From Stappia sp. BW2 (GTDB lineage: Bacteria > Pseudomonadota > Alphaproteobacteria > Rhizobiales > Stappiaceae), in contig NZ_VIRG01000093.1 of NCBI RefSeq assembly GCF_008107695.1, positions 1 through 64,000 of the forward strand: a stretch of DNA of 64,000 nucleotides. The letters are read 5' to 3'. Within the stretch, counting starts at the first letter, position 1, and the number at the start of each line of letters is the position of its first letter. A model generated the notes under the pieces. The model was not told the origin of the DNA and did no database searches. It saw only the letters and a program-made list of their open reading frames with translations. Both the position numbers and the translations under genes were made by a program. This document shows, in pieces, positions 20,081 through 28,406 of the stretch.

Positions 20081-21493
20081 TCACGAGTTGGACGAGCCAT
20101 ATCGACAGAGGCTGAGGGTGCCTGATAAGGCCTTTTCGCCGCCGGGTTTCACAGTGATGGAACGCAGCGGGGAAATCTGTGTCTGGGACATTTCGAAGAA
20201 CAGGGAACTGAAACTGGTGACGCGTTCAGGACGATTGATCAACACGTTCTCGGATGAACCGTCGCGTTGGGAGATTTCGAGCGCGAAGCTGCGGACGTCG
20301 CTCTCCGACAGGCTCATGGCGAGATAATAGTCCGATCCGATGAGATGATCCTGATCGGGAACAAGCTCCTCCAGATCCATCGTGACAGCACCGCCGGGCT
20401 CGATATCGTACGCCACTTCGGCAATCTGTCTGTCAGCCTCGCAAAACCCTGCAACAGCCGGAATGATCTGGCGGAAGGTCACCTCGGGAAAGCGGGCGAT
20501 GCCGGCCGTCATCGGCAATTCCCAGATAAGGAAACGCGTTCCCTCGCTTTCCGGGAGAGCGTTGTGCGTCCAGTCGAGGACTGAGGATTCCATCCCGCCG
20601 CCGCTGATGGCGTAGCTGGCGATCTCGACCTGCATGAACTCGCGCAGGAATCCGGAGAAATTGTAAGGGTTGATCTCGTCGCTGAAGCTCGTGCCGATCA
20701 GCGCGACAGGTGTCGCATCGTCGTCAAGCAGCGAGTCGAGATCGTTCAGAGCTTCGGTCGTCTCATATCGAACCATATATTCCTGGACGGCCGGCCCGGT
20801 ACAAAGCGTGTCGACGATCTTGTGCATGCCCGCAAGGTGCAAGAGCTCCGCATCGACGATCTCGGTCTCGAACTCCTTGGTATTCAGGTCCTGGTAGGCT
20901 TCGGTCTGTTTCAGGGCGTCTGCGACGACCTTGGCCGTCGCCCGCGAACCTCTCGGCATCCAGTGGAAATCGCGCAGAAAGAAAAAGCTTTCTTCGCCTT
21001 CCTCGACGAAATGGTCCCTCAACTTCAGAAAATCGACGCTGCGCAATCCGGCACGGGTCAGGTCTTCGTTCAGAAGCTTGTAGGTCTGCGTCGCCATTTC
21101 ACGATCGAAATCGTATTCCTTCCAGACTTCCTCGGGCACGAAAGCCGCGTCCATGAAGGATTTGGGAGGAACGAAAACCAGGGTGAGGTCGATGTCTCTG
21201 GACTTGAGGACTTCGTTTAGCCGCGCGAAATACTGAATATTGGACCGTGAGTAGAGATAGAAATCTCGCAGGTCCGCGCTTACCCGATAGAACGCCCCGC
21301 CGTAGCCTTGAACCAGTGGATGCGTAAGACCCTGAGCCAGGCTCCGTTCGGCGAGGTCCGGACAGGTAAAGATATTGCGCAGTTTCGCCGCCGGCCCTTG
21401 CGCATTTGCTGCTGTCGAGGCTGCCAGGATTGAAAACACTGCGGCCGATACCAGCCGTGTCGCATTTGCGAATATTGGAGCTTGAAACATCAT
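20081..21493 (-). CDS. algX: Alginate O-acetyltransferase AlgX
   Basis: AlgX transfers the acetyl group to the polymer in the periplasm. After a signal peptide (ending AANA) comes an SGNH-like hydrolase domain: the D-F-H-W motif provides Asp/His and G-T-S-F-S the nucleophilic serine. The C-terminal 130 residues correspond to the carbohydrate-binding domain of AlgX. The family AlgX length is about 475; this one is 470 from the ATG at 21493. An upstream in-frame start at 21577 would overlap the previous gene and precede the signal peptide by 28 residues, so it is not favoured. Cysteines near both ends may form disulfides as in Pseudomonas AlgX. Confidence 0.92.
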   Translation of the reverse strand: MMFQAPIFANATRLVSAAVFSILAASTAANAQGPAAKLRNIFTCPDLAERSLAQGLTHPLVQGYGGAFYRVSADLRDFYLYSRSNIQYFARLNEVLKSRDIDLTLVFVPPKSFMDAAFVPEEVWKEYDFDREMATQTYKLLNEDLTRAGLRSVDFLKLRDHFVEEGEESFFFLRDFHWMPRGSRATAKVVADALKQTEAYQDLNTKEFETEIVDAELLHLAGMHKIVDTLCTGPAVQEYMVRYETTEALNDLDSLLDDDATPVALIGTSFSDEINPYNFSGFLREFMQVEIASYAISGGGMESSVLDWTHNALPESEGTRFLIWELPMTAGIARFPEVTFRQIIPAVAGFCEADRQIAEVAYDIEPGGAVTMDLEELVPDQDHLIGSDYYLAMSLSESDVRSFALEISQRDGSSENVLINRPERVTSFSSLFFEMSQTQISPLRSITVKPGGEKALSGTLSLCRYGSSNS

Positions 21494-21548
21494 TCGTCTC
21501 ACTTTGCATGTCAGCGTCGGCAGGTATCTTCCTGTCCAGCACATGTCC

Positions 21549-22634
21549 TCACGTCGCCTTGTCTTCTGCCGGGCCACACCAGGTGGTTAGGGAAGGCACC
21601 GCTCCGGCAAGTCCGCATATACTCTGGTAGAAGGTGTCGTTTCTTCTGATCTGGATCGAGGCTGTCTGGCCAACCAGGTTCCGGAAGTCGTCAGGGAGCT
21701 GCACCTGAACCTTCATCAGCGGGTCGCTCGTGTCCTTGTCGTTGACCGGTTGGTGAATGTCATCGAGGCCGAGAGGCAGGAAAAAGACACTGTTGTCGCG
21801 AAAGTTCACCTGCGCTACCGCGCCTTTCGCAATAGCAATCGCTTCACTGAAGGGAACATAAGTGACCAGCTGCGGTGCAGCGTTCTCATCTGCAATGCGG
21901 CCGAGAGCCTTTCCTCTTTCAACTCTCGCTCCTGGTGACGCGACCGCTTCGAAGTTGGCGGTGCTGATCGGCGCATTCACGATAACCGGCCTGCCCGATG
22001 TCCCTTCGATGCCGAAAATCGGCTCACCAGCCGTGATGGTCTTCTCGTCGTTGACGAACACGACAGTCCCGGTCACGGGACTGGCGACGAGCTTGTAGTC
22101 GGACGTCACCAGGCTGGACGTGTTGGAAATCGTCAAATGCTGCTGCAGCCAGAGAAAACCGACTGCCCCCGCGAGAACCAAAGCGGCCAGACCTGCCACC
22201 AGTCTTTTCCTGGTTCCAGACGCTCCAGAGGAAGCGCGTGCCGCAACGGCGTAATAGGGCAACTGTTCGTTCCGGTCTCCAGCCGCCGCCGCCATATGTC
22301 TCGTTGTCGCGAGGTCGAAGAAGGCAGGTACTGAAATGGAGCCTGCCAAAAGCTGATCGGCTATCAGCTTTTGACACTCGTCATACTCTTCGGCGAATGT
22401 CAGCTTGGTACCGGACAGAGAACACAATACTGATTGAGTGCATGACACGTCTTCCGAGACAACATGAAGCCACGCCTGTGTCATCGTGCCCTCGAGCTGT
22501 TCCCGACGCGGCGCCTCGGCGCTGTCGTCGGAGCTCTGGGGCACGACGGACATCACCTTACCTTCGGCGGCCGTGACTCGGAAAACCGACTGCCCTGGGA
22601 ATTCGACAAAGTATCCGGGTTCACCGATTTTCAT
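21549..22634 (-). CDS. Alg44-like membrane-fusion protein without visible PilZ domain
   Basis: This 361-residue protein has a cytoplasmic N-terminus of about 150 residues, one membrane segment (AGLAALVLAGAVGFLWL) and a periplasmic HlyD-like biotinyl-lipoyl barrel (SPVTGTVVFVNDEKTITAGEP) resembling the periplasmic half of Alg44. The N-terminal part lacks the RxxxR and D/NxSxxG motifs of PilZ, so it should not bind c-di-GMP in the usual way. It lies between algA and algX, where classic clusters have no such gene. ATG at 22634 is preferred because AGGA is upstream. It may be a second co-polymerase subunit or an adaptor linking Alg8/Alg44 to the periplasmic complex; that is inference. Confidence 0.75.
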   Translation of the reverse strand: MKIGEPGYFVEFPGQSVFRVTAAEGKVMSVVPQSSDDSAEAPRREQLEGTMTQAWLHVVSEDVSCTQSVLCSLSGTKLTFAEEYDECQKLIADQLLAGSISVPAFFDLATTRHMAAAAGDRNEQLPYYAVAARASSGASGTRKRLVAGLAALVLAGAVGFLWLQQHLTISNTSSLVTSDYKLVASPVTGTVVFVNDEKTITAGEPIFGIEGTSGRPVIVNAPISTANFEAVASPGARVERGKALGRIADENAAPQLVTYVPFSEAIAIAKGAVAQVNFRDNSVFFLPLGLDDIHQPVNDKDTSDPLMKVQVQLPDDFRNLVGQTASIQIRRNDTFYQSICGLAGAVPSLTTWCGPAEDKAT

Positions 22635-22659
22635 GATGTTTTTCCTGAACGAACATTGG

Positions 22660-24108
22660 TCATTCCGCAGCGATCGCGGGACCAATGGCTTCAAAGAGCC
22701 GGTCGAATTCGCGATTTTCCTGAACCATCATCATGCATTTGGCTTTCTTGTCCTCGTCGGGATTGATGACCGTGACCATGTCGTTGGCCTTCAGGCTGAA
22801 GGTTTCCCCCTTCGACCGCGTAAGGCGCTGGTAATTCACGATCACATCAACGGTTCCCTTCACGACCAGCCAGATTTCCCGCTCTGCCGTCACGCGGCGG
22901 TTCGGAATAATGTTGCCGGGGCGAATCTTGAGCTGGCTGACGCAGTGATCTTCGTCGACGAACTTCTGCTCGGTGTCGCCCCAGTCGTGATTGATGAGCG
23001 GCATGGAGACCGCTTCGTTGGCTCCCAAGGCTTTCAGTTCGGAGACGACCTGCTTGACCTCTTGTGCGCGATTTCGAGGCATCACGAGAACGCTGTCGAT
23101 CGTGTCGACAATCATGATGTTCTCTAAACCAAGCGCCACGATCCGGCGATCTGCGGTCGCTCGCAGCAGGCAGTTGGTGGAATCGATGGCGAGAACCTTG
23201 CCCGTCGTCACGTTGGATTCTGTATCCTTCGGACTGATGTCCCAAAGAGCGGACAAGGATCCGACATCGCTCCAGCCGATGTCGCTGGGTACAACGACAA
23301 TCTTGTCGGAATGTTCCATCACGGCGTTGTCGATAGACATTTCAGGCGCTTGAGCGAAGGATTCCGGGTTCAGGTAATAGACGGGAATGTCTGATCTCAG
23401 CTCCGACTGCGATCCGGCGACCGCTTCGCCTGCGGCTTGCATGATGCCTGGCGCAAAGGTTTTCATCTCCTTGATGATCGTCTTGGCGGAGAACAGGAAG
23501 ATGCCGGCGTTCCAGTAGTAGGTGCCTGCAGCCAGGAATTCTTGCGCAGTTGCCAGATCCGGCTTCTCGAGAAAGCCGCCCTTCGAGACACGAAAGCCTA
23601 CGTCGCCCTCCGACGTGGACACGGTCTTGCCGCCCTTGATGTAACCAAATCCCGTTTCCGGAGCCGTCGGCACGATGCCGAAGGTGATGATTGCGCCATC
23701 TTCGGCCAGGGGTTTCGCAAGCTCAATCTGTTTGCGGAACGCCTCCGGATTTTCAATGACGTGGTCGGCAGGGGCCGCCAGGATCAAGGAGTCGGGATCA
23801 AGCTGTTCTGCCGCAACCGCCATCGCACCGATTGCGGCGGCTGTGCCTCGCATAAGCGGTTCGACAAAAATACCCGCGGGTTTGACGCCAATCTCATCGG
23901 ATTGTTCAACTGCGAAGTTGAGAACATCCACGTTGGTCATCAGCCACGGACTGGCGAACTCCTCTCGTGGAAACCGTGTGACGGTCTCCTGGAAAAGACT
24001 GTTGTCGCCAAACAGACGTAGAAACTGCTTGGGGCTGTTCTTGCGCGAAAGCGGCCAAAGGCGGGTGCCGGAGCCGCCGATCATTATCGTAGGAATAATC
24101 TTTGCCAT
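22660..24108 (-). CDS. algA: Mannose-1-phosphate guanylyltransferase AlgA with degenerate isomerase domain
   Basis: The N-terminal nucleotidyltransferase domain is intact, with GGSGTRLWPLSR at residues 11-22 and F-L-E-K-P-D further on. It makes GDP-mannose from mannose-1-phosphate. Classic AlgA is bifunctional, with a C-terminal cupin phosphomannose isomerase carrying QMHHHRAEHW. Here the equivalent stretch is N-R-R-V-T-A-E-R-E-I-W (residues 403-413), without the metal-binding histidines, and the terminal EVQSG.YLGEDDI block is also lost. The cupin fold remains but isomerase activity is unlikely. An AGE-type isomerase gene near algC probably supplies that step. GAGG precedes the ATG. Confidence 0.9.
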   Translation of the reverse strand: MAKIIPTIMIGGSGTRLWPLSRKNSPKQFLRLFGDNSLFQETVTRFPREEFASPWLMTNVDVLNFAVEQSDEIGVKPAGIFVEPLMRGTAAAIGAMAVAAEQLDPDSLILAAPADHVIENPEAFRKQIELAKPLAEDGAIITFGIVPTAPETGFGYIKGGKTVSTSEGDVGFRVSKGGFLEKPDLATAQEFLAAGTYYWNAGIFLFSAKTIIKEMKTFAPGIMQAAGEAVAGSQSELRSDIPVYYLNPESFAQAPEMSIDNAVMEHSDKIVVVPSDIGWSDVGSLSALWDISPKDTESNVTTGKVLAIDSTNCLLRATADRRIVALGLENIMIVDTIDSVLVMPRNRAQEVKQVVSELKALGANEAVSMPLINHDWGDTEQKFVDEDHCVSQLKIRPGNIIPNRRVTAEREIWLVVKGTVDVIVNYQRLTRSKGETFSLKANDMVTVINPDEDKKAKCMMMVQENREFDRLFEAIGPAIAAE

Positions 24109-24184
24109 CTCATGACCTCATACTTGGGGTGTCTGGGCAACCGAGATTTTTAATATTGATTTCAGTGTCTTATCTTTCTTCGTT

Positions 24185-24210
24185 GCGTTGCCCCGCATGC
24201 GGGACAACGC
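24185..24210 (-). other. Intra-operon hairpin between alg44 and algA
   Basis: An inverted repeat with arms GCGTTG / CAACGC extended by CCC / GGG across one mismatch lies in the 107-base gap between alg44 and algA. No T-run follows on the minus strand, so an RNA-processing or stability role is more likely than termination. Confidence 0.45.
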
Positions 24211-24215
24211 AATGC

Positions 24216-25277
24216 TCATAGCTCTGGAAGCGAGAAAGTATTGAAGCGCACCCGGACTGGAAGACCGATGTCACTGGCGGAAATGTCTCTTTCGACCGGG
24301 ATGCGGAGATAAACGTTGTCGTCGAGTACTTCGGGATTGACGATATTCTGCAGCACCTGTTCAGGCAGGGAACTTAGCTTGACTTCGCTTCCATCCATGA
24401 AGCTGATCAACGTGCTGGTGCCCGAGCCAAGTCTGGAAACGTCGTCAAAGGAAACCTTCGCTTTGACGAAACTCGGCGCGAAACTGTCGAAGAATTTCAC
24501 CGGTGATTGTCCGCGGGCAACATAGTCTCCCTCTGCCGGAATTTCGCCGACCACATCGCAACTGCACGGGCTGAAGATCGTGGTCGGCTCGTTGGTCTGA
24601 ATATCGACGAAGACGTAGACCGGTTCTCCCGCCTTGAACGAGGTCTTGTCGGCGAAGGACGTCACAAAGCCACTGGAAGGGGCAGGTAACGAAACCAGTT
24701 CGGATTCTACGGTCGCTGACTTTGCATCGAAGACGAAGATGCGGTTGAAGGCAGAGACACCCAGATAGGCAAGGGCGAGAAGCGCAAGTCCGAAGGTGAG
24801 TGTAAAGCCGAGAACCCGCCGGACAATTGCAAGGAGCGACGGGCTGCCGTCGTCATTCGCGGCCTTTTCAAGTTCCTTTTTGCGGGCCTTCGCCGAATTA
24901 TCGCGGCTCATGAACTCCAAGACATCGCCGGCGTCCACCAGCTGGCCCGAGATGTAACTGTCAATCATGAAGCGGATTAATGTCAGCTGGCGCTGCGTGA
25001 CATCAGTGAACTCGATACCGCAGCGGCCGATGTCTCGCCGGTTGTAGCGCACGATGCCGTTCATCTTCAGGCTCAGGGAATAGCCTTGAAGATTGAAACT
25101 CATGGTCAGTTCAACCGGTTCCCCGACTTTGAGCGCCTGATCGGCATTCTGAAGGGCAATGCCACCTACGGACCAGTCGGCCGCCATGAATTTCCGGTCC
25201 TTGATGGTGACCATCAGGGGCAGTTTGAAACGCGGGTGCTGGCGCTGGACTTGCACTTCTGAAGCAACGGTACTCAT
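24216..25277 (-). CDS. alg44: Alginate co-polymerase Alg44 (PilZ, membrane, HlyD-like)
   Basis: Alg44 is the c-di-GMP receptor that activates the Alg8 polymerase. The N-terminus is a PilZ domain with R-Q-H-P-R (RxxxR) and D-W-S-V-G-G (DxSxxG), both c-di-GMP contacts. A single membrane segment follows near residues 165-190 (FTLTFGLALLALAYLGV). The remainder is a periplasmic barrel-sandwich domain like membrane-fusion proteins. Its length (353 aa) is near that of Pseudomonas Alg44 (389). ATG at 25277 is preferred over TTG at 25295. It follows alg8 after 54 bases, so alginate synthesis here is very probably post-translationally controlled by c-di-GMP. Confidence 0.92.
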   Translation of the reverse strand: MSTVASEVQVQRQHPRFKLPLMVTIKDRKFMAADWSVGGIALQNADQALKVGEPVELTMSFNLQGYSLSLKMNGIVRYNRRDIGRCGIEFTDVTQRQLTLIRFMIDSYISGQLVDAGDVLEFMSRDNSAKARKKELEKAANDDGSPSLLAIVRRVLGFTLTFGLALLALAYLGVSAFNRIFVFDAKSATVESELVSLPAPSSGFVTSFADKTSFKAGEPVYVFVDIQTNEPTTIFSPCSCDVVGEIPAEGDYVARGQSPVKFFDSFAPSFVKAKVSFDDVSRLGSGTSTLISFMDGSEVKLSSLPEQVLQNIVNPEVLDDNVYLRIPVERDISASDIGLPVRVRFNTFSLPEL

Positions 25278-25331
25278 TATCAATTTCCCAGCCAAAGGTT
25301 GTTCGAAAGGGTTAGGGAGCGAAACTCTTGA

Positions 25332-26828
25332 TCAGCGGTAGAGGCCATGGATCGCATCGCTCGTTGAGAAGATGTTGATCGTGTAAGCCAGCACGGCGAC
25401 ATAGACGAGTAGCGCTGAAGCGTGGACCAGATTGGACGAAACGATCTTGTAATAGTGCCTGAACCGGCTCTCCGATCCGCCAAGCGTGGTGTTCTGGCGG
25501 GTCCAACGCTGCTTATCCATGCGAAAGAATATGTAGACCTTGATGAAGGAGCCGAAGATCTGGTTGAAGTAGAGCAGGAACGGGTAGGTGATCGAAACTT
25601 CCTTACGAACGGTAAGGAACGTCAGCATCACCAGGTACCTGGAGATCGCCACCCACAAGAGATAAAGAATGAAGGCAAAGGGCGTCACGAAGATCGATGC
25701 GAGAACGGCCATCGTCAGCCCGGAAAGACAGGTCCACATGCTGATGCGCTGGTCTAGCACCGACCACCAGGTGAAAAGACCTACCTTATGTGGGCCAAGC
25801 GCAAGCGCACGCGTGTTCGTCCGCAGCATGTTGCCGAACCATCGGGTCATGAGAACTTTGGCGGAGACAATGAAGTCGTCGACGGGCGGCTGCTCGATTG
25901 TTTCGACGACAACGTCCGGCACGTAGTACATCAGGTAGCCGTTCTTCAGCAGCCAGTACCAGGATGACTTGTCGTCGCCTGTCAGCATCTTGATGCGTCC
26001 AAGACGCCAGTGCTCAATGAAATCCTCGTTGATGTGGCGATAAAATTCCGGCCGGCAAACGAGTTGCGCACGGAACATCGACATGCGCCCCGTCAATGTG
26101 AGCACGCGTTTGGCGAGGCCGTTCGAACTCATCAGGATCTGGCGCTGTGCGAACCGCAGCGAATACCATTTGCGGAAGATGTCACGCCCTTCCACCGTGC
26201 AGGTCTCATCGGTCGTCAGGGCGCCGACGCGCGGGTTGATCAGGAAGATGTTGGCGCATTTCTCGACCAGGTCGGCAGGCACAATACTGTCGCCGTCAAT
26301 GACCGATGCGGTATCATTGGGGCCCGGGTTGTAGCGCGAGATCGCCTCGAAGCCGTACGTCAGAGCATCACGCTTGCCGGTCCCTGCGATACGCACAAAA
26401 TCTAGTTTGAATGGCTGTTCGTCGCCAAACATGCTCCGGTAGAGCTGCTCAATGAGTCTCTGGTCTCCCAGTTCAACTATGGAAGCAATCACGGTTGCTC
26501 CTGCCGGAGCGCGCATGGCGGCCTCAAACGCACCCCGATAGACCTTCAAAGTGGTCGGCGCATCGATGCGGAAACTGGTGATCAGCATGAAAGCATGACC
26601 GTAGCCTGCCTCGTCGGCCTTGGCCTTGGCAGTGCGGCGTATGCGCGGGAAAGCGATTTTCCTGTACCAGAGACTGCGCAGAAGATGAATGATGCCCCAC
26701 GTGTAGCGCCAGATCCCGAGCAAGCCGAGCACGAGAAGGACCTCTTGGGTTTTGCTCGTGAAGGCTTCGTCCGGCAGGAGCAGAACCACGATTGCGATCA
26801 CGAGCATGTACAGGACATGATAGATCAT
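25332..26828 (-). CDS. alg8: Mannuronan synthase catalytic subunit Alg8
   Basis: Alg8 is the family GT2 inner-membrane polymerase that joins mannuronate from GDP-mannuronate. The 498-residue protein has two N-terminal membrane helices, a cytoplasmic GT-A domain with the substrate/metal motif I-D-G-D-S and the acceptor-side G-D-D-K-S-S-W, and four or five C-terminal helices. Length and order match Pseudomonas Alg8 (494 aa). Its ATG overlaps the TGA of a small upstream ORF by ATGA, and GGAG lies 6 bases ahead. It heads the polymerisation/acetylation unit. Confidence 0.95.
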   Translation of the reverse strand: MIYHVLYMLVIAIVVLLLPDEAFTSKTQEVLLVLGLLGIWRYTWGIIHLLRSLWYRKIAFPRIRRTAKAKADEAGYGHAFMLITSFRIDAPTTLKVYRGAFEAAMRAPAGATVIASIVELGDQRLIEQLYRSMFGDEQPFKLDFVRIAGTGKRDALTYGFEAISRYNPGPNDTASVIDGDSIVPADLVEKCANIFLINPRVGALTTDETCTVEGRDIFRKWYSLRFAQRQILMSSNGLAKRVLTLTGRMSMFRAQLVCRPEFYRHINEDFIEHWRLGRIKMLTGDDKSSWYWLLKNGYLMYYVPDVVVETIEQPPVDDFIVSAKVLMTRWFGNMLRTNTRALALGPHKVGLFTWWSVLDQRISMWTCLSGLTMAVLASIFVTPFAFILYLLWVAISRYLVMLTFLTVRKEVSITYPFLLYFNQIFGSFIKVYIFFRMDKQRWTRQNTTLGGSESRFRHYYKIVSSNLVHASALLVYVAVLAYTINIFSTSDAIHGLYR

Positions 26829-27049
26829 GCGGTCTCCAGGGCGTTTAGGAAGTCGTTTGCGGGCAATGCCATGGGTGTAGTCTTTTCATCTGACAGCCGG
26901 GTGACGATGCAGAGCCTGTTGTCTGGTGAAAGCCTCCGTGTGGCTGTTTCAGGACGCACTCCGGCGCTCCTGTGATATTGATGCTTCCCGTTCATCGACC
27001 TTATCCCGATCAAGCAGTTTTCTAGTGTATTGTCAGTAAAGTCGGACAT
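26825..27049 (-). CDS. Small ORF translationally coupled to alg8 (74 aa)
   Basis: A 74-residue ORF with ATG at 27049 ends in an ATGA overlap with the alg8 start. The second half (PDNRLCIVTRLSDEKTTPMA) has protein-like composition and the codons resemble neighbouring genes. There is no signal peptide or known motif and its own ribosome-binding site is weak. It could be a leader peptide that couples translation into alg8, or a chance ORF in the leader. Confidence 0.45.
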   Translation of the reverse strand: MSDFTDNTLENCLIGIRSMNGKHQYHRSAGVRPETATRRLSPDNRLCIVTRLSDEKTTPMALPANDFLNALETA

Positions 27050-27276
27050 ACGTCACGATTCTTCAAAATCACAATCACTTACCAAGTGAATAAGCAATCA
27101 GCGTGCCAATACGATCTTGATCAATTTGCTGTTGTTTCTGCGAAAATTATGAGCGATTTTCTTTTAGGTTTTCTATCGTGCCTTTTTTATAGTCATTTAC
27201 TTAAATTTTAGACATTTATTTCTTGAATTTCCTCTAAGTCGCTTTTCTCTCTCATCAAGTGTCGTGTGCTGCTTCG
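27050..27276. promoter_or_regulatory. A+T-rich region between algJ and the alg8 unit, likely promoter
   Basis: These 227 bases are strongly A+T rich compared with the flanking genes and carry no coding frame. They separate the algG-algJ unit from the alg8 unit, and the alg8 unit's promoter is expected here. No clear operator or intrinsic terminator for algJ was found. Confidence 0.45.
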
Positions 27277-28386
27277 TCAGTCGACCTGGAAGTCAAGGCT
27301 CTGGAGGAGTTCAGGACTGTAGTCGTCCAGATACCGGATCGGCATTTCCCAGATGACCAGCTGCGGATAGTCGAGTTCCCCGTCTTCCAGCTTCTTCAGG
27401 TAACCGGACATGGGATCGAACGGACCCTTGCCTTCCTCGGCGACGTTGAGCACATCGGTTTGCAGCGCGTTGCGCAGATGACTCTCAAAACTCCAGAGCG
27501 TATTCGCGCTGTAGCTGGTCCCCGCCAAGGCGACGGGAACAGGGTTCTCGTCGCCGTCGTCAAGCAGACTGGCCACATCGTCAACCGAAGCCCGCACCAG
27601 GATCGGTTGAATGGTCTCGTCCGGATAGGACAGGGAAGGCATGATCGATCCAAGCTTGATGAACTTCAGAAGATCTCCGCGATGGCTGGTCTTCTGTTGA
27701 GGTTCGACCGTCAGTTCGGCTGGTGGCAGGCTCTCGGCCAGAGTTTCCGGCACAAGATTTCTTGCAACGACTTCCGCACCCTCGACGGTCCAGTGTGTAT
27801 CGGTCTTGAGAAAGACCTGTTCGTGTTCCTTGGCCTCTACAAGCGGCTTGCGCAGTTCGGGCACCAGAACAGAGTGTGCTTGAAGCTCGCCCCGGACCTG
27901 CTCGTAAAGGGGTTGATGAACCTTCGGCCATCGGAGCGACCCGAGATGTTCGCTATAAACTTCCGACTTGGTGGGAAGAAGGGCGACGACAAGCTTCGTG
28001 CCGTGCTCAGCAAAGAGCTTGTCCGTATTCTCGACCGCAGCAAGAGCCGCTTCCAGGTTCTGTGGTGAGTCCTTGGTCCAGGAAAATTCTTCCGTCGAAT
28101 AGAGCCAACCGTCTGCTCCGACCAGGACCCCCTTCTTGGCTTCGCCAAACAGGCCCAGCGAAATGACGTTATAAAGATTGATGGAAATTTCGCGGAAAAA
28201 CAGATCGTCCTTGTATGCATTCTCGAGATCGAGCGCGACCTTTCCCTTGAGAAAGGCCGATGGTGTGCCGTCGTTGTTTTTCCAGTCAATATTGCTGAAC
28301 ATGGCGAAATTGACGGTGTAGGCGAAGCCGATGGCGAACAAGCCGATCATCGAAGCGGAAAGGATCTTGGAACCTGTGCTGGTCAT
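27277..28386 (-). CDS. algJ: Alginate O-acetyltransferase AlgJ
   Basis: AlgJ is a membrane-anchored periplasmic SGNH-like acetyltransferase that works with AlgI. One N-terminal helix (about residues 8-30) anchors it. The catalytic Asp/His occur in T-D-T-H-W and the serine in A-G-T-S-Y-S, the same arrangement as in AlgX but without the C-terminal carbohydrate-binding domain. Length 369 (Pseudomonas 391). It starts 20 bases after algI with GAGGG upstream of ATG, so the two are co-transcribed and probably form the acetyl-transfer pair. Confidence 0.92.
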   Translation of the reverse strand: MTSTGSKILSASMIGLFAIGFAYTVNFAMFSNIDWKNNDGTPSAFLKGKVALDLENAYKDDLFFREISINLYNVISLGLFGEAKKGVLVGADGWLYSTEEFSWTKDSPQNLEAALAAVENTDKLFAEHGTKLVVALLPTKSEVYSEHLGSLRWPKVHQPLYEQVRGELQAHSVLVPELRKPLVEAKEHEQVFLKTDTHWTVEGAEVVARNLVPETLAESLPPAELTVEPQQKTSHRGDLLKFIKLGSIMPSLSYPDETIQPILVRASVDDVASLLDDGDENPVPVALAGTSYSANTLWSFESHLRNALQTDVLNVAEEGKGPFDPMSGYLKKLEDGELDYPQLVIWEMPIRYLDDYSPELLQSLDFQVD

Positions 28387-28406
28387 GGCGTGTGTCCCTC
28401 TCTCGG

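Noticed and set aside
27259..28068. 269-codon plus-strand ORF opposite algJ
   Set aside because: algJ has the catalytic motifs and fits the operon; the antisense frame has none.
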